In this document: positions 1 through 6,313 of the stretch, one piece after another
Layout: every line of letters starts with the position of its first letter
Numbering within the stretch: the first letter of the stretch is position 1
NCBI GenBank assembly: GCA_018665005.1
Contig: JABJEE010000137.1
Coordinates: 1 to 15,847 of the forward strand
Length of the DNA: 15,847 bases
Source of the DNA: Flavobacteriales bacterium
Lineage (GTDB): Bacteria > Bacteroidota > Bacteroidia > Flavobacteriales_D > Crocinitomicaceae
Reading direction: 5' to 3'
Program-made: the position numbers and the translations under genes
Notes under the pieces: model-generated
The model's input: the letters and a program-made list of their open reading frames with translations, nothing else
The model's database searches: none
What the model was told of the DNA's origin: nothing

Positions 1-207
1 GAGCCTGAAGAAGCACCAGTAGAGGCTGCAACTGAAGAAGCACCAGTAGAGGCTGCAACTGAAGAAGCACCAGTAGAGGTTGCAACTGAAGAAGCACCAG
101 CAGAGGCTGCAACTGAAGAAGCACCAGTAGAGGCTGCAACTGAAGAAGCACCAGCAGCAGAAACAACTGAAGATTCTGATAAAAAGGAAGCACCATCTGC
201 TGAATAA
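1..207 (+). CDS. rpsP: 30S ribosomal protein bS16, C-terminal tail (5' truncated)
   Basis: The window opens inside a reading frame that ends in TAA, six bases before the rimM start. What is visible is only a low-complexity tail: about six copies of a nine-residue unit EEAPVEAAT, then a short stretch rich in E, T, D, S and K ending in PSAE. No folded S16 domain is in the window. The identification rests on position: rpsP directly precedes rimM in most bacteria, and many Bacteroidota bS16 proteins carry an acidic, alanine- and proline-rich C-terminal extension. bS16 binds 16S rRNA and helps assemble the 30S subunit; RimM acts on the same assembly pathway, so the pair is probably co-transcribed. 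The tail is expected to be disordered and solvent exposed, and its role is unknown. Another Ala/Glu-rich protein cannot be excluded without the upstream sequence. Confidence 0.75.
   Translation, partial: EPEEAPVEAATEEAPVEAATEEAPVEVATEEAPAEAATEEAPVEAATEEAPAAETTEDSDKKEAPSAE
7..168 (+). repeat. Tandem 27-bp coding repeat in the bS16 tail
   Basis: Six consecutive in-frame units of 27 bases (nine codons, EEAPVEAAT). The first five differ only by single-base changes such as GTA/GCA and GCT/GTT; the sixth is degenerate (EEAPAAETT). Near identity at DNA level as well as protein level suggests recent expansion by slippage or unequal recombination. Copy number is likely to vary between strains, changing tail length without breaking the frame. 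Confidence 0.95.
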
Positions 208-213
208 GCAGCT

Positions 214-741
214 ATGGATTTAAAAGATTCCATTTACATAGGACAAATTGCGAAACTCCACGGATATAAAGGTGGAGTTTCTTTATTTTTGGATGTTACA
301 CATCCGGAAGAATATATCGATACTGAGACACTTTTTGTTGATGTTGAAGGAATATTAACGCCTTTTTTCATTGAGTCTTTCAAGCTGAAGAATAAAGGTT
401 TTGCTGCGGTCAAATTTCAAGGAGTAGATACGGAGCAGAATGCAAGGTCGTTAATAAAGAAAAAAGTATATCTACCCGAAACAGAACTCAAAGAATTGGA
501 TCAGTCGAGTTTTTATGATCATGAAATCATTGGCTATAGCATAGAGGATGTTGTAAAAGGACCTATAGGAAAAGTGACAGGAGTTGCCGATCTTAAATTA
601 AACCCATTACTGATTATTGATTTTAATGATAAAGAGATTCTTTTACCATTATTTGATGGACTAATAGTTCATGTTGATCGGGAATCGAAGCAACTAAAGG
701 TTAATGCTCCTGAAGGTTTGATCGATTTGTATTTAGATTAA
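214..741 (+). CDS. rimM: Ribosome maturation factor RimM
   Basis: RimM is a cytoplasmic assembly factor that binds ribosomal protein uS19 and promotes maturation of the 3' domain (head) of the 30S subunit. The 175-residue product has the family's usual length. It begins with the typical IGQIAKLHGYKGGVSLFLD segment (residues about 9-27) of the N-terminal RimM beta-barrel, has KLKNKGFAAVKFQGVDTEQNA in the middle, and ends in the PRC-barrel domain with LLPLFDGLIVHVD and the closing PEGLIDLYLD. The ATG lies six bases after the rpsP stop, so the two genes form an operon. The last nine bases overlap the 3' end of the convergent GH3 gene on the other strand. Nothing is missing; the assignment is secure. 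Confidence 0.96.
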   Translation: MDLKDSIYIGQIAKLHGYKGGVSLFLDVTHPEEYIDTETLFVDVEGILTPFFIESFKLKNKGFAAVKFQGVDTEQNARSLIKKKVYLPETELKELDQSSFYDHEIIGYSIEDVVKGPIGKVTGVADLKLNPLLIIDFNDKEILLPLFDGLIVHVDRESKQLKVNAPEGLIDLYLD

Positions 742-1914
742 TCCCAGACAGATTTTCATTCTAATGATCCGTTTAGCAGATTCTAATACTGAATTTCTGA
801 AATCCTCCTTGCCGTTTTTAAATTCATCCCAAATTTCTTGGTGTGCTTTTCTTGCATCTACAGGCATTAATAATATATCGCATCCCGCTTCAATGGCTTT
901 TACAGAACTGTTGGGTACTTTTACAACTCCACCCATTCCCATGGCATCAGTGACAATGATTCCTTTGAAATTAAGGCTGTCACGCAGTAATGACGAGACA
1001 ATTTTTTTGGAGCATGTAGAAGGCAACCCATTGGTGCTATAAGTTGGATTGTTTTCTATCGCGATATGAGCAACCATAATAGATAAAACACCATTTTCGA
1101 TTAATAGAGGATAATTGATTACCTCTTTCAATTCACCGTCAATTACTTGTAAGGATTTGTGCGTATCTCCAGAAACTAAACCATGTCCTGGAAAATGTTT
1201 TGCCGTAGCAATAATGTTGTTTTCCTGAGTTACTTTAATGAACTCATCAGACCATGGGATAATATTTATGGGGTCTTTACCAAAGCCTCGATAACCAACC
1301 GTCGAATTTTTTGACATATCTACTACAGGAGCGAAATTGTAATTTATTCCAATGTCATTCAAGTCCTTAGAGATTGCATTTGCTACATCGGTAACCCCTT
1401 GAATAGAATCAATTTCATTTGCTTTTTTTACTGGTGTAGATCCAGTTATCTTTCTATTCACTAGGCTTGGTTCGGCATCAGCGCTGTACAAGAAGGGAAG
1501 ATTTCCATATGCTATGTTGTCTTTATTAAATTCAGTAATTAAGGAAGTGAATTCTTTTTTAGTTCCATTAAGCATTAAAATACCACCAATTAGTTTGTCC
1601 TTAATTAATCCATCAATGGTTGTTTTGGGTTTTCCATACTTGCCAGCTGCAGGCATTATAAGTTGAGCAATAATTGCTTTTTCGTCGAGAGTACCCATTA
1701 CTGAATCAACATACTTGTTAAGCTCTTCGTTTTCACTTAAATAATCACTTAAGGCATACGATTTCAGGATAGTGTCGCTCATTTTTGTTGTGGAAAACTC
1801 CACGTTGTCGCTAATATTAGATTTAATCGGTGAAGATTTTTGGTCATTTTCTTGAGCGCAATTACTCAAGGCAATAAAGCAAAACAATAATACGCTTAGT
1901 TTTTGAAAGGTCAT
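733..1914 (-). CDS. GH3 family lipoprotein, NagZ-like beta-N-acetylhexosaminidase
   Basis: A 393-residue single-domain glycoside hydrolase family 3 protein. It starts with a lipoprotein signal peptide (hydrophobic residues 5-16, lipobox LSNC with Cys19), so it should be anchored in the envelope, unlike cytoplasmic E. coli NagZ. The family hallmark KHFPGHG is at residues 239-245, followed by GDTHKSL (Asp250, His252), which matches the mobile Asp-His loop used for acid/base catalysis in NagZ-type enzymes. Asp323 in IIVTDAMGMGG is the expected nucleophile. The likely reaction is removal of terminal beta-GlcNAc from muropeptides or other glycans. The strand segment that reads DQEGGRV in classical NagZ is replaced here by DAEPSLVNRKI (from about residue 146), so the substrate may differ. 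Not obviously in an operon; it converges on rimM with a nine-base overlap. Confidence 0.85.
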   Translation of the reverse strand: MTFQKLSVLLFCFIALSNCAQENDQKSSPIKSNISDNVEFSTTKMSDTILKSYALSDYLSENEELNKYVDSVMGTLDEKAIIAQLIMPAAGKYGKPKTTIDGLIKDKLIGGILMLNGTKKEFTSLITEFNKDNIAYGNLPFLYSADAEPSLVNRKITGSTPVKKANEIDSIQGVTDVANAISKDLNDIGINYNFAPVVDMSKNSTVGYRGFGKDPINIIPWSDEFIKVTQENNIIATAKHFPGHGLVSGDTHKSLQVIDGELKEVINYPLLIENGVLSIMVAHIAIENNPTYSTNGLPSTCSKKIVSSLLRDSLNFKGIIVTDAMGMGGVVKVPNSSVKAIEAGCDILLMPVDARKAHQEIWDEFKNGKEDFRNSVLESAKRIIRMKICLGLI

Positions 1915-1967
1915 GAATAGATTTTTTTTAAAAATACTAACAAGATTTAGACCGAATTATTAATCAA

Positions 1968-1996
1968 GATATATTTTTGAACACGATTGTTGTCAA
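1968..1996 (-). promoter_or_regulatory. Possible promoter upstream of the GH3 lipoprotein gene
   Basis: Reading on the minus strand there is TTGACA (1996-1991), a 17-base spacer and TATATC (1973-1968), about 54 bases before the ATG at 1914. This is a good match to a housekeeping sigma-70 promoter of the E. coli type. The Bacteroidota consensus is instead TTTG with TAnnTTTG, so this may be a chance match in an A/T-rich gap. Confidence 0.28.
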
Positions 1997-2002
1997 TAAC
2001 CT

Positions 2003-3028
2003 TTATTTATGAAAAATTCTTTTTACATAGTTATCGAAATCAACTTCTGACCAAAGCTTGCTTGGTCGATAGGGCGTGGTTTTAACTATTTCTCCGGCAT
2101 TATTGGTTTGTAGTATATATCCAAAGAAAGGCTCACGATTTTTTTTATCAGTAAGCATTGTTGAAACTCCAAAGCGCAGGTCGAAGAAATATAGACTAGA
2201 ATCTCTTTTGGTAACAAATCCATAATCATTGCAAAACAATCGCAAATCGTTCGAGTAATTTTGCCCTTTCCATTTCAGTTTATTTATTGGGATATGATTT
2301 CTTTTGGATATGATTTGGACGTCGTTTTTATCAAAAGAATAAAAGATGGATTTGTATCCAAGTACAAATTCATTTTCACTTTCTCCTATAATGTTCCAGT
2401 AAAAAGAGGTTAGAGGCATAGGTTTCACCATGACTCTATTCGTGTTTTCTATTCCTGCTTCCTTAAAATAATGCTCGGTGTTAGAAAGAATGAAAAGCTT
2501 TATTACAATACCCCAAATTAAGTAAAGGCTAGAGTAGCCAAGGCCAAAGTAATTGATGCGCCTTCGCAATCTCGTATTTCTTCCAATAAACATAGAAATA
2601 AGTACGCAAATCAAAAAAGGCAGCGTGTACAAGGGGTCCATGACGAAAATCGTATTAAATGAAATTCGGAAATGGAAAGGCCATAAAAATTGCGTTCCAT
2701 AATTGGTGAACATGTCTAAAATAGGATGGGTCACAATCGCACCAAAAAATAAATAAAGCCAGGTTTTGTATTCATTTTGACTTTTGTAGAGTTTGGATAT
2801 AAAGTGTGCTAAAATTGGGCTTACACAAATGGCAAATAGCAGAGAGTGTGTAATGCCTCGATGTACCAAAGAAGCCTCTATTGGATGATACAAGAAGCGA
2901 AAGAAAACGTCTAAGTCTGGAATAGTGCCTGCAATAGCACCCCATAAAATCGCTTTATTGCCAAATTTTTTACCTGCAACTGCTTCAGCGACAGAAGCTC
3001 CAAGAACAATTTGGGTTAATGAATCCAA
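2003..3028 (-). CDS. YdjM/DUF457 family membrane-bound metal-dependent hydrolase
   Basis: A 341-residue integral membrane protein of the YdjM (DUF457) family. The N terminus MDSLTQIVLGASVAEAVAG is the family signature, followed by metal-ligand motifs PDLD (37-40), HRGITHS (56-62) and HPILD (101-105), which resemble phospholipase-C/PAP2-like hydrolase ligands. Hydrophobic segments lie around residues 27-36, 61-78, 89-104, 132-149 and 161-182. The C-terminal third (about 200-341) is soluble and rich in aromatic and charged residues. The substrate is not known; a lipid or lipid-linked molecule is plausible. The start is TTG: the stop codon four codons upstream in frame leaves no ATG, and the family start motif begins exactly there. 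It follows the small secreted protein gene by 12 bases, so the two are probably one transcript. Confidence 0.82.
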   Translation of the reverse strand: MDSLTQIVLGASVAEAVAGKKFGNKAILWGAIAGTIPDLDVFFRFLYHPIEASLVHRGITHSLLFAICVSPILAHFISKLYKSQNEYKTWLYLFFGAIVTHPILDMFTNYGTQFLWPFHFRISFNTIFVMDPLYTLPFLICVLISMFIGRNTRLRRRINYFGLGYSSLYLIWGIVIKLFILSNTEHYFKEAGIENTNRVMVKPMPLTSFYWNIIGESENEFVLGYKSIFYSFDKNDVQIISKRNHIPINKLKWKGQNYSNDLRLFCNDYGFVTKRDSSLYFFDLRFGVSTMLTDKKNREPFFGYILQTNNAGEIVKTTPYRPSKLWSEVDFDNYVKRIFHK

Positions 3029-3040
3029 TGTGTCACTTTA

Positions 3041-3412
3041 TCAGTCCTCAAGCCCTTCTATGGTGACTTGATTAGCCAAATACTGTGTGTAAAGTGGCAT
3101 TTGTTTTCCATTAAGAACATTCTTGATCATATCTATTTTGGCGTTACTGTTTCGAGCAAGAATATCTTTCTTATCCGCCTCGATCAGTTTCATCGATTGA
3201 ACTTGCTTATTCTTGATAAGAACACCATGTATAATATCAAAAACTTGCTCTTTCTGCTCGGGAGAAAGTTGCAATAGACTATTCAACTCATCCAACTCAT
3301 TTTGAGATAATTGCTCAATGTTAATGACTTGATTTTGATTTAATTGATCTATCTGACTTATCCCATTTATTGAAATAGAAATAAACAGTAATAAAAGTTT
3401 AATTATTCTCAT
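3041..3412 (-). CDS. Small secreted protein of unknown function, weakly Spy-like
   Basis: A 123-residue protein with a clear Sec signal peptide (hydrophobic residues 4-16, cleavage probably near Gln20), leaving about 103 mature residues that look almost entirely helical. The pattern is LSPEQKEQVFDIIHGVL followed about 40 residues later by MIKNVLNGKQMPLYTQYL. This resembles the duplicated LTxxQ-type helices of Spy/CpxP-like periplasmic proteins and of small Bacteroidota DUFs, but I do not recognise a specific family. No cysteines occur in the mature part, so no disulfide or lipid anchor is expected. The gene is first in a two-gene unit with the YdjM-like hydrolase. A periplasmic chaperone or stress role would be a guess from the helical pattern only. 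Confidence 0.7.
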   Translation of the reverse strand: MRIIKLLLLFISISINGISQIDQLNQNQVINIEQLSQNELDELNSLLQLSPEQKEQVFDIIHGVLIKNKQVQSMKLIEADKKDILARNSNAKIDMIKNVLNGKQMPLYTQYLANQVTIEGLED

Positions 3413-3477
3413 TTTTAAAAGCTTTTCCGGATAAAATTAATGGTTTTTTCAGTCTTATGCTAAAATTCGATTAGATT

Positions 3478-3485
3478 TACCTTTG
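3478..3485 (+). promoter_or_regulatory. TAnnTTTG -7 box for the four-gene sugar-modification operon
   Basis: The sequence TACCTTTG fits the Bacteroidota -7 consensus TAnnTTTG exactly and lies 55 bases before the ATG at 3541. No clear TTTG -33 element is found 19-23 bases upstream (the region reads CTTATGC). Transcription would begin near 3490, at the edge of the palindrome at 3488-3518. Confidence 0.45.
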
Positions 3486-3487
3486 TA

Positions 3488-3518
3488 ATCATTATTATGC
3501 AAAGCATAAAATAATGAT
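3488..3518 (+). promoter_or_regulatory. Palindrome / 5'-end hairpin ahead of the AAC(3)-like gene
   Basis: The left arm is ATCATTATTATGC (3488-3500), the loop AAA, and the right arm GCATAAAATAATGAT (3504-3518). The arms pair over 13 bp apart from a two-base AA bulge in the right arm. There is no run of T after it and it lies between a promoter box and the start codon, so it is not a terminator. It could be a dimeric-repressor operator or a stem-loop at the 5' end of the mRNA. Confidence 0.5.
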
Positions 3519-3540
3519 AGCTTACAATCGTTAAGGTTTT

Positions 3541-4437
3541 ATGTCCAAGATCAAAACAATTTTTCGTTTTTTATTGCCTGACTTTTTGATTCAATTTTAT
3601 AGATCGAACAAGAAAAATAGAATCAATAGGAAGATTGCATTTCAGAAACAAAGAGGACAGGGCCTCAATAAGAAAGATCTTTATAATTGTTTTTATGAGA
3701 TAGGCATTAGGCCTGGAGATTCCTTATTAGTGCATTCTAGTTTAAGTAAAATTGGATTTGTCGAAAATGGGGCAGTGGATGTTGTGGATTCGTTGCTAGA
3801 GATTATTAGCCATGAGGGAGATTTATTAATGCCGTCTAGCGCAAATGGTTTGCTTCAAATCGATTTCGTGAAAAAAGATGAGGTCTTTGATGTCAAGAAC
3901 ACTCCATCTGTTTTAGGTTCTATTACGGAGAATTTTCGCAAAAGAGATGGTGTTCGAAGAAGCTTAAATTATTTAGAACCGGTTTGTGCTTATGGTAAAA
4001 ATGCCAGATATCTAACGGAAGGACATTTTGGAGAAGTCTCTCCTTACACTAAGCGTTCTCCTTTTCATCGATTAACTGAACTTAATGGCAAAATTCTCTA
4101 TTTGGGAGTAGATCTGGATAATGCCGGCACAAGCTTGCATATTTTAGAGGACAGTGTTGATTTCCATTTCCCCGTTTATGCTTCTAGTGATTTTCGGGTT
4201 AAGATTAAGGATGAGAAAGGCGTAGTTCATACGGTTTTTACAAAAGCGCACAATCCCGTATTTTCTAAAAAAAGAAAGTGTAATGATTTGATTCCAATGT
4301 TTATAGATCATGGTGTTTGTGAAAAAGTAAAAATTGGAAATGCAGAAAGCTATCTATTTGATGCAAAGAAAATGTTAGATTTAATGCTTGAAAAGTACAA
4401 GAGCGAGAAGATCACAATGTATACACCTAAAGGTTAG
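3541..4437 (+). CDS. AAC(3)-family N-acetyltransferase, probably sugar-modifying
   Basis: The 298-residue product belongs to the aminoglycoside 3-N-acetyltransferase fold, which moves acetyl from acetyl-CoA to an amino group. The CoA-binding segment GDSLLVHSSLSKIGFVENGA runs from about residue 59 to 78, SPFHRLTELNGKILYLGV from 173 to 190, and the active-site motif TSLHILED (His200, Glu203) is intact. The usual RSxHPxxSxxAxG motif is altered to RSLNYLEPVCAYG (140-152), so Asn replaces the histidine. A basic, partly hydrophobic N-terminal extension of about 40 residues precedes the domain. It is the first gene of a four-gene operon; the next gene begins two bases after its stop. The neighbours (deacetylase, acyltransferase, reductase) suggest an amino-sugar or surface-glycan substrate rather than an antibiotic; that is inference. 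Confidence 0.8.
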   Translation: MSKIKTIFRFLLPDFLIQFYRSNKKNRINRKIAFQKQRGQGLNKKDLYNCFYEIGIRPGDSLLVHSSLSKIGFVENGAVDVVDSLLEIISHEGDLLMPSSANGLLQIDFVKKDEVFDVKNTPSVLGSITENFRKRDGVRRSLNYLEPVCAYGKNARYLTEGHFGEVSPYTKRSPFHRLTELNGKILYLGVDLDNAGTSLHILEDSVDFHFPVYASSDFRVKIKDEKGVVHTVFTKAHNPVFSKKRKCNDLIPMFIDHGVCEKVKIGNAESYLFDAKKMLDLMLEKYKSEKITMYTPKG

Positions 4438-4439
4438 TT

Positions 4440-5411
4440 TTGAAGATAGCATTTACATGGGATTATGAAATGTTTTTTGGTCACAAAAGTGGATCAGTAA
4501 ATCGCTGTATGATTGAGCCAACCAATCGACTGTTGGAGATTTCCAAGCGATATAATTCAAAATTCACATTCTTTGTTGATACAGGGATGCTTGTCAGAGG
4601 GGGAGAGATTGAAGCGTTCTCTTCAGATTTAAGGATACTCCGAGAACAACTAAAGGGATGGGATAATGATGGCCACGAAACCGGTTTGCACATACACCCG
4701 CATTGGGAAGATGCCAAATGGAATGATGGATGGAAGTTCGACTTGAGTCGATATAAGCTATCAGATTTTAATTCTGCGGGAGTTTCATTGATTTTCGATG
4801 AATATTATAAGGTCTTGCAATCCTATGTCAATCAAGAGATTATTTCTTATCGGGCCGGGGGATGGTGTATTCAGCCTTTTAAAGACATTCAAGAATCCAT
4901 GAAACGCAATGCCTTAAATATTGAATCTTCTGTATTCCCTGGAGGTAAAAATACAAATCGGCCATATTACTACGATTTTACAAAGGTTCCTAATAAGGAT
5001 CATTGGCGTTTTTCAGATAACGTATGTGTTGAAAATGACCAGGGTGTATTTACGCAGTTTCCGATTTCATCTCAAGTTTACCACCCTTTGTTTTTTTGGA
5101 GATTGTTTGTTCTTGGAAGATTGAAGCCCTCGAAACACAAACCAATTGGAAATGGTTTTCCTGCGAAAGGTGGAGGTTCTAAAAAAGATTTTTTATTGAA
5201 GAAAAACTTGTTGTGCGTGAGTGCTGACGGTTATTTCGTTACACAAATTGAAAAGGCCATAAATAAAGCAGTTAAGCGAGGTGATAAAAATCTAGTAGTA
5301 ATAGGGCATCCTAAAGCTTGTACGCCATTCTCATTAAATTATTTAGATAAGTTGTTAAATAAAGTATCAAAGAAACATGAAATCGTATGCCTGAAGGATC
5401 TCGAGAAATAA
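4440..5411 (+). CDS. NodB-like polysaccharide deacetylase (WbmS-like)
   Basis: A 323-residue protein with the features of a carbohydrate esterase 4 / NodB-homology deacetylase, a metal-dependent enzyme removing N-acetyl groups from sugars. Visible motifs are FTWDYE (residues 5-10; Asp8 as the likely catalytic base or metal ligand), TFFVDTG (43-49), GHETGLHIHPHW (78-89, a histidine-rich metal site), SYRAGGWCI (136-144) and IGHPKA (288-293). There is no signal peptide, so it probably acts in the cytoplasm on precursors. The overall arrangement recalls the WbmS-type deacetylases of O-antigen clusters, a resemblance I hold with moderate certainty. The start is TTG: a stop lies four codons upstream in frame, and the next ATG would remove Asp8. 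The gene begins two bases after the AAC(3) gene and overlaps the next gene by 25 bases. Confidence 0.82.
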   Translation: MKIAFTWDYEMFFGHKSGSVNRCMIEPTNRLLEISKRYNSKFTFFVDTGMLVRGGEIEAFSSDLRILREQLKGWDNDGHETGLHIHPHWEDAKWNDGWKFDLSRYKLSDFNSAGVSLIFDEYYKVLQSYVNQEIISYRAGGWCIQPFKDIQESMKRNALNIESSVFPGGKNTNRPYYYDFTKVPNKDHWRFSDNVCVENDQGVFTQFPISSQVYHPLFFWRLFVLGRLKPSKHKPIGNGFPAKGGGSKKDFLLKKNLLCVSADGYFVTQIEKAINKAVKRGDKNLVVIGHPKACTPFSLNYLDKLLNKVSKKHEIVCLKDLEK

Positions 5412-6313
5412 GAATTGTTTCAAGAAAAGATATTTCTGAAGTAAAATGGGATTCCCTTGTTCAAAAAAGTGAAAATTCCATCTTCATGTCGAGGTGGTAT
5501 TTAGATGCGGTTATGCCTGACTGGAAGGCTTTGGTCTTGAATGATTATCAGGCCTGTTTGCCTGTTTTTATTTCTAGGAAGTACGGACTTAAATATTGCT
5601 TACAGCCCTTATTTATTAGAGAATGTTCTGTATTAGGTGATGAAAGTAAATTTCAAGAATTATTAAATAAACTGAAGGATGAAACGTCTTTTTTTAGCTT
5701 AGCTATGGATGTTAATGTGAATGACAAAAATCACATTATAGAACACTCAATTCATCAATTACTCCCTTTAAATCAGGATTATGAATCAGTTTATAAAATG
5801 TATTCTCAAAATGTCAAAAGAAGCTTACGTGATTTCATTAAATCTAAAGCTGAATTAACAGACGAGCAGGATTCGGAGGTTTTAATTAAAATGTTTCGTG
5901 AACTCAAAGGAAAACAGTTTTCACATATAGATGATGAGGCATATTTTCGTTTAAGTAATCTTATGATGAATGCTCATTCCATTAACGCGTCTATTTTGAG
6001 AGGGGTTAGGCTTAATGGAGAATTGGTAGCAATTTGTTGTTTTATTCGTCAAGATGGAAAATTGTTATACCTCAAAGGCATTGTAAATTCGAAGGGTAGA
6101 AATATTGGAGCCATGCAGGCAATTTTTGATTCTGTTATTAAAGATCATACTAATGAATATCAATCATTGGATTTTGGAGGATCCAATGATGAGGGACTGG
6201 CCTTATTTAATAAAAAGTTTGGTGCAATAGACAGGAAATATCTAATTTTGAAATACAATGCTGCTTTTTGGCCATTGCGACGTTTAGTAAATAGTAAAAT
6301 CGGTATACAATGA
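5387..6313 (+). CDS. FemAB/GNAT-like acyltransferase (BioF2-like acetyltransferase domain)
   Basis: A 308-residue protein of the FemAB-related, double-GNAT type. The sequence NVKRSLRDFIKSKAEL (from residue 142) is the typical substrate-side helix after the first domain. RLNGELVAICCFI (about 198-210) and the C-terminal DFGGSNDEGLALFNKKFGA (252-270) match the second GNAT-like domain of this family. Members transfer acyl or aminoacyl groups onto amino groups of sugars or peptidoglycan peptides, using acyl-CoA or aminoacyl-tRNA; the donor here is not visible. No signal peptide or membrane segment is seen. The ATG lies inside the end of the deacetylase gene (25-base overlap) and the stop overlaps the SDR start as ATGA, so translation is probably coupled. 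Similar proteins occur in exopolysaccharide and exosortase clusters. Confidence 0.75.
   Translation: MPEGSREIRIVSRKDISEVKWDSLVQKSENSIFMSRWYLDAVMPDWKALVLNDYQACLPVFISRKYGLKYCLQPLFIRECSVLGDESKFQELLNKLKDETSFFSLAMDVNVNDKNHIIEHSIHQLLPLNQDYESVYKMYSQNVKRSLRDFIKSKAELTDEQDSEVLIKMFRELKGKQFSHIDDEAYFRLSNLMMNAHSINASILRGVRLNGELVAICCFIRQDGKLLYLKGIVNSKGRNIGAMQAIFDSVIKDHTNEYQSLDFGGSNDEGLALFNKKFGAIDRKYLILKYNAAFWPLRRLVNSKIGIQ

Noticed and set aside
7..168. Direct repeats considered as a CRISPR-like or satellite array
   Set aside because: Units are contiguous with no spacers and stay in frame as EEAPVEAAT up to a stop codon just before rimM, so this is a coding repeat.
764..1042. Open frame of 92 codons on the plus strand
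   Set aside because: It lies wholly antisense to the C-terminal half of the GH3 gene, has no family resemblance, and the GH3 frame carries all conserved motifs.
3488..3518. Inverted repeat considered as a Rho-independent terminator
   Set aside because: It is A/T-rich, has no T tract on either side, and sits upstream of a gene start between divergent genes, where no transcript needs to end.
3541..4437. Aminoglycoside resistance gene
   Set aside because: The AAC(3) fold is shared by sugar and natural-product acetyltransferases; the motif change and operon partners point away from resistance, and there is no mobile element nearby.
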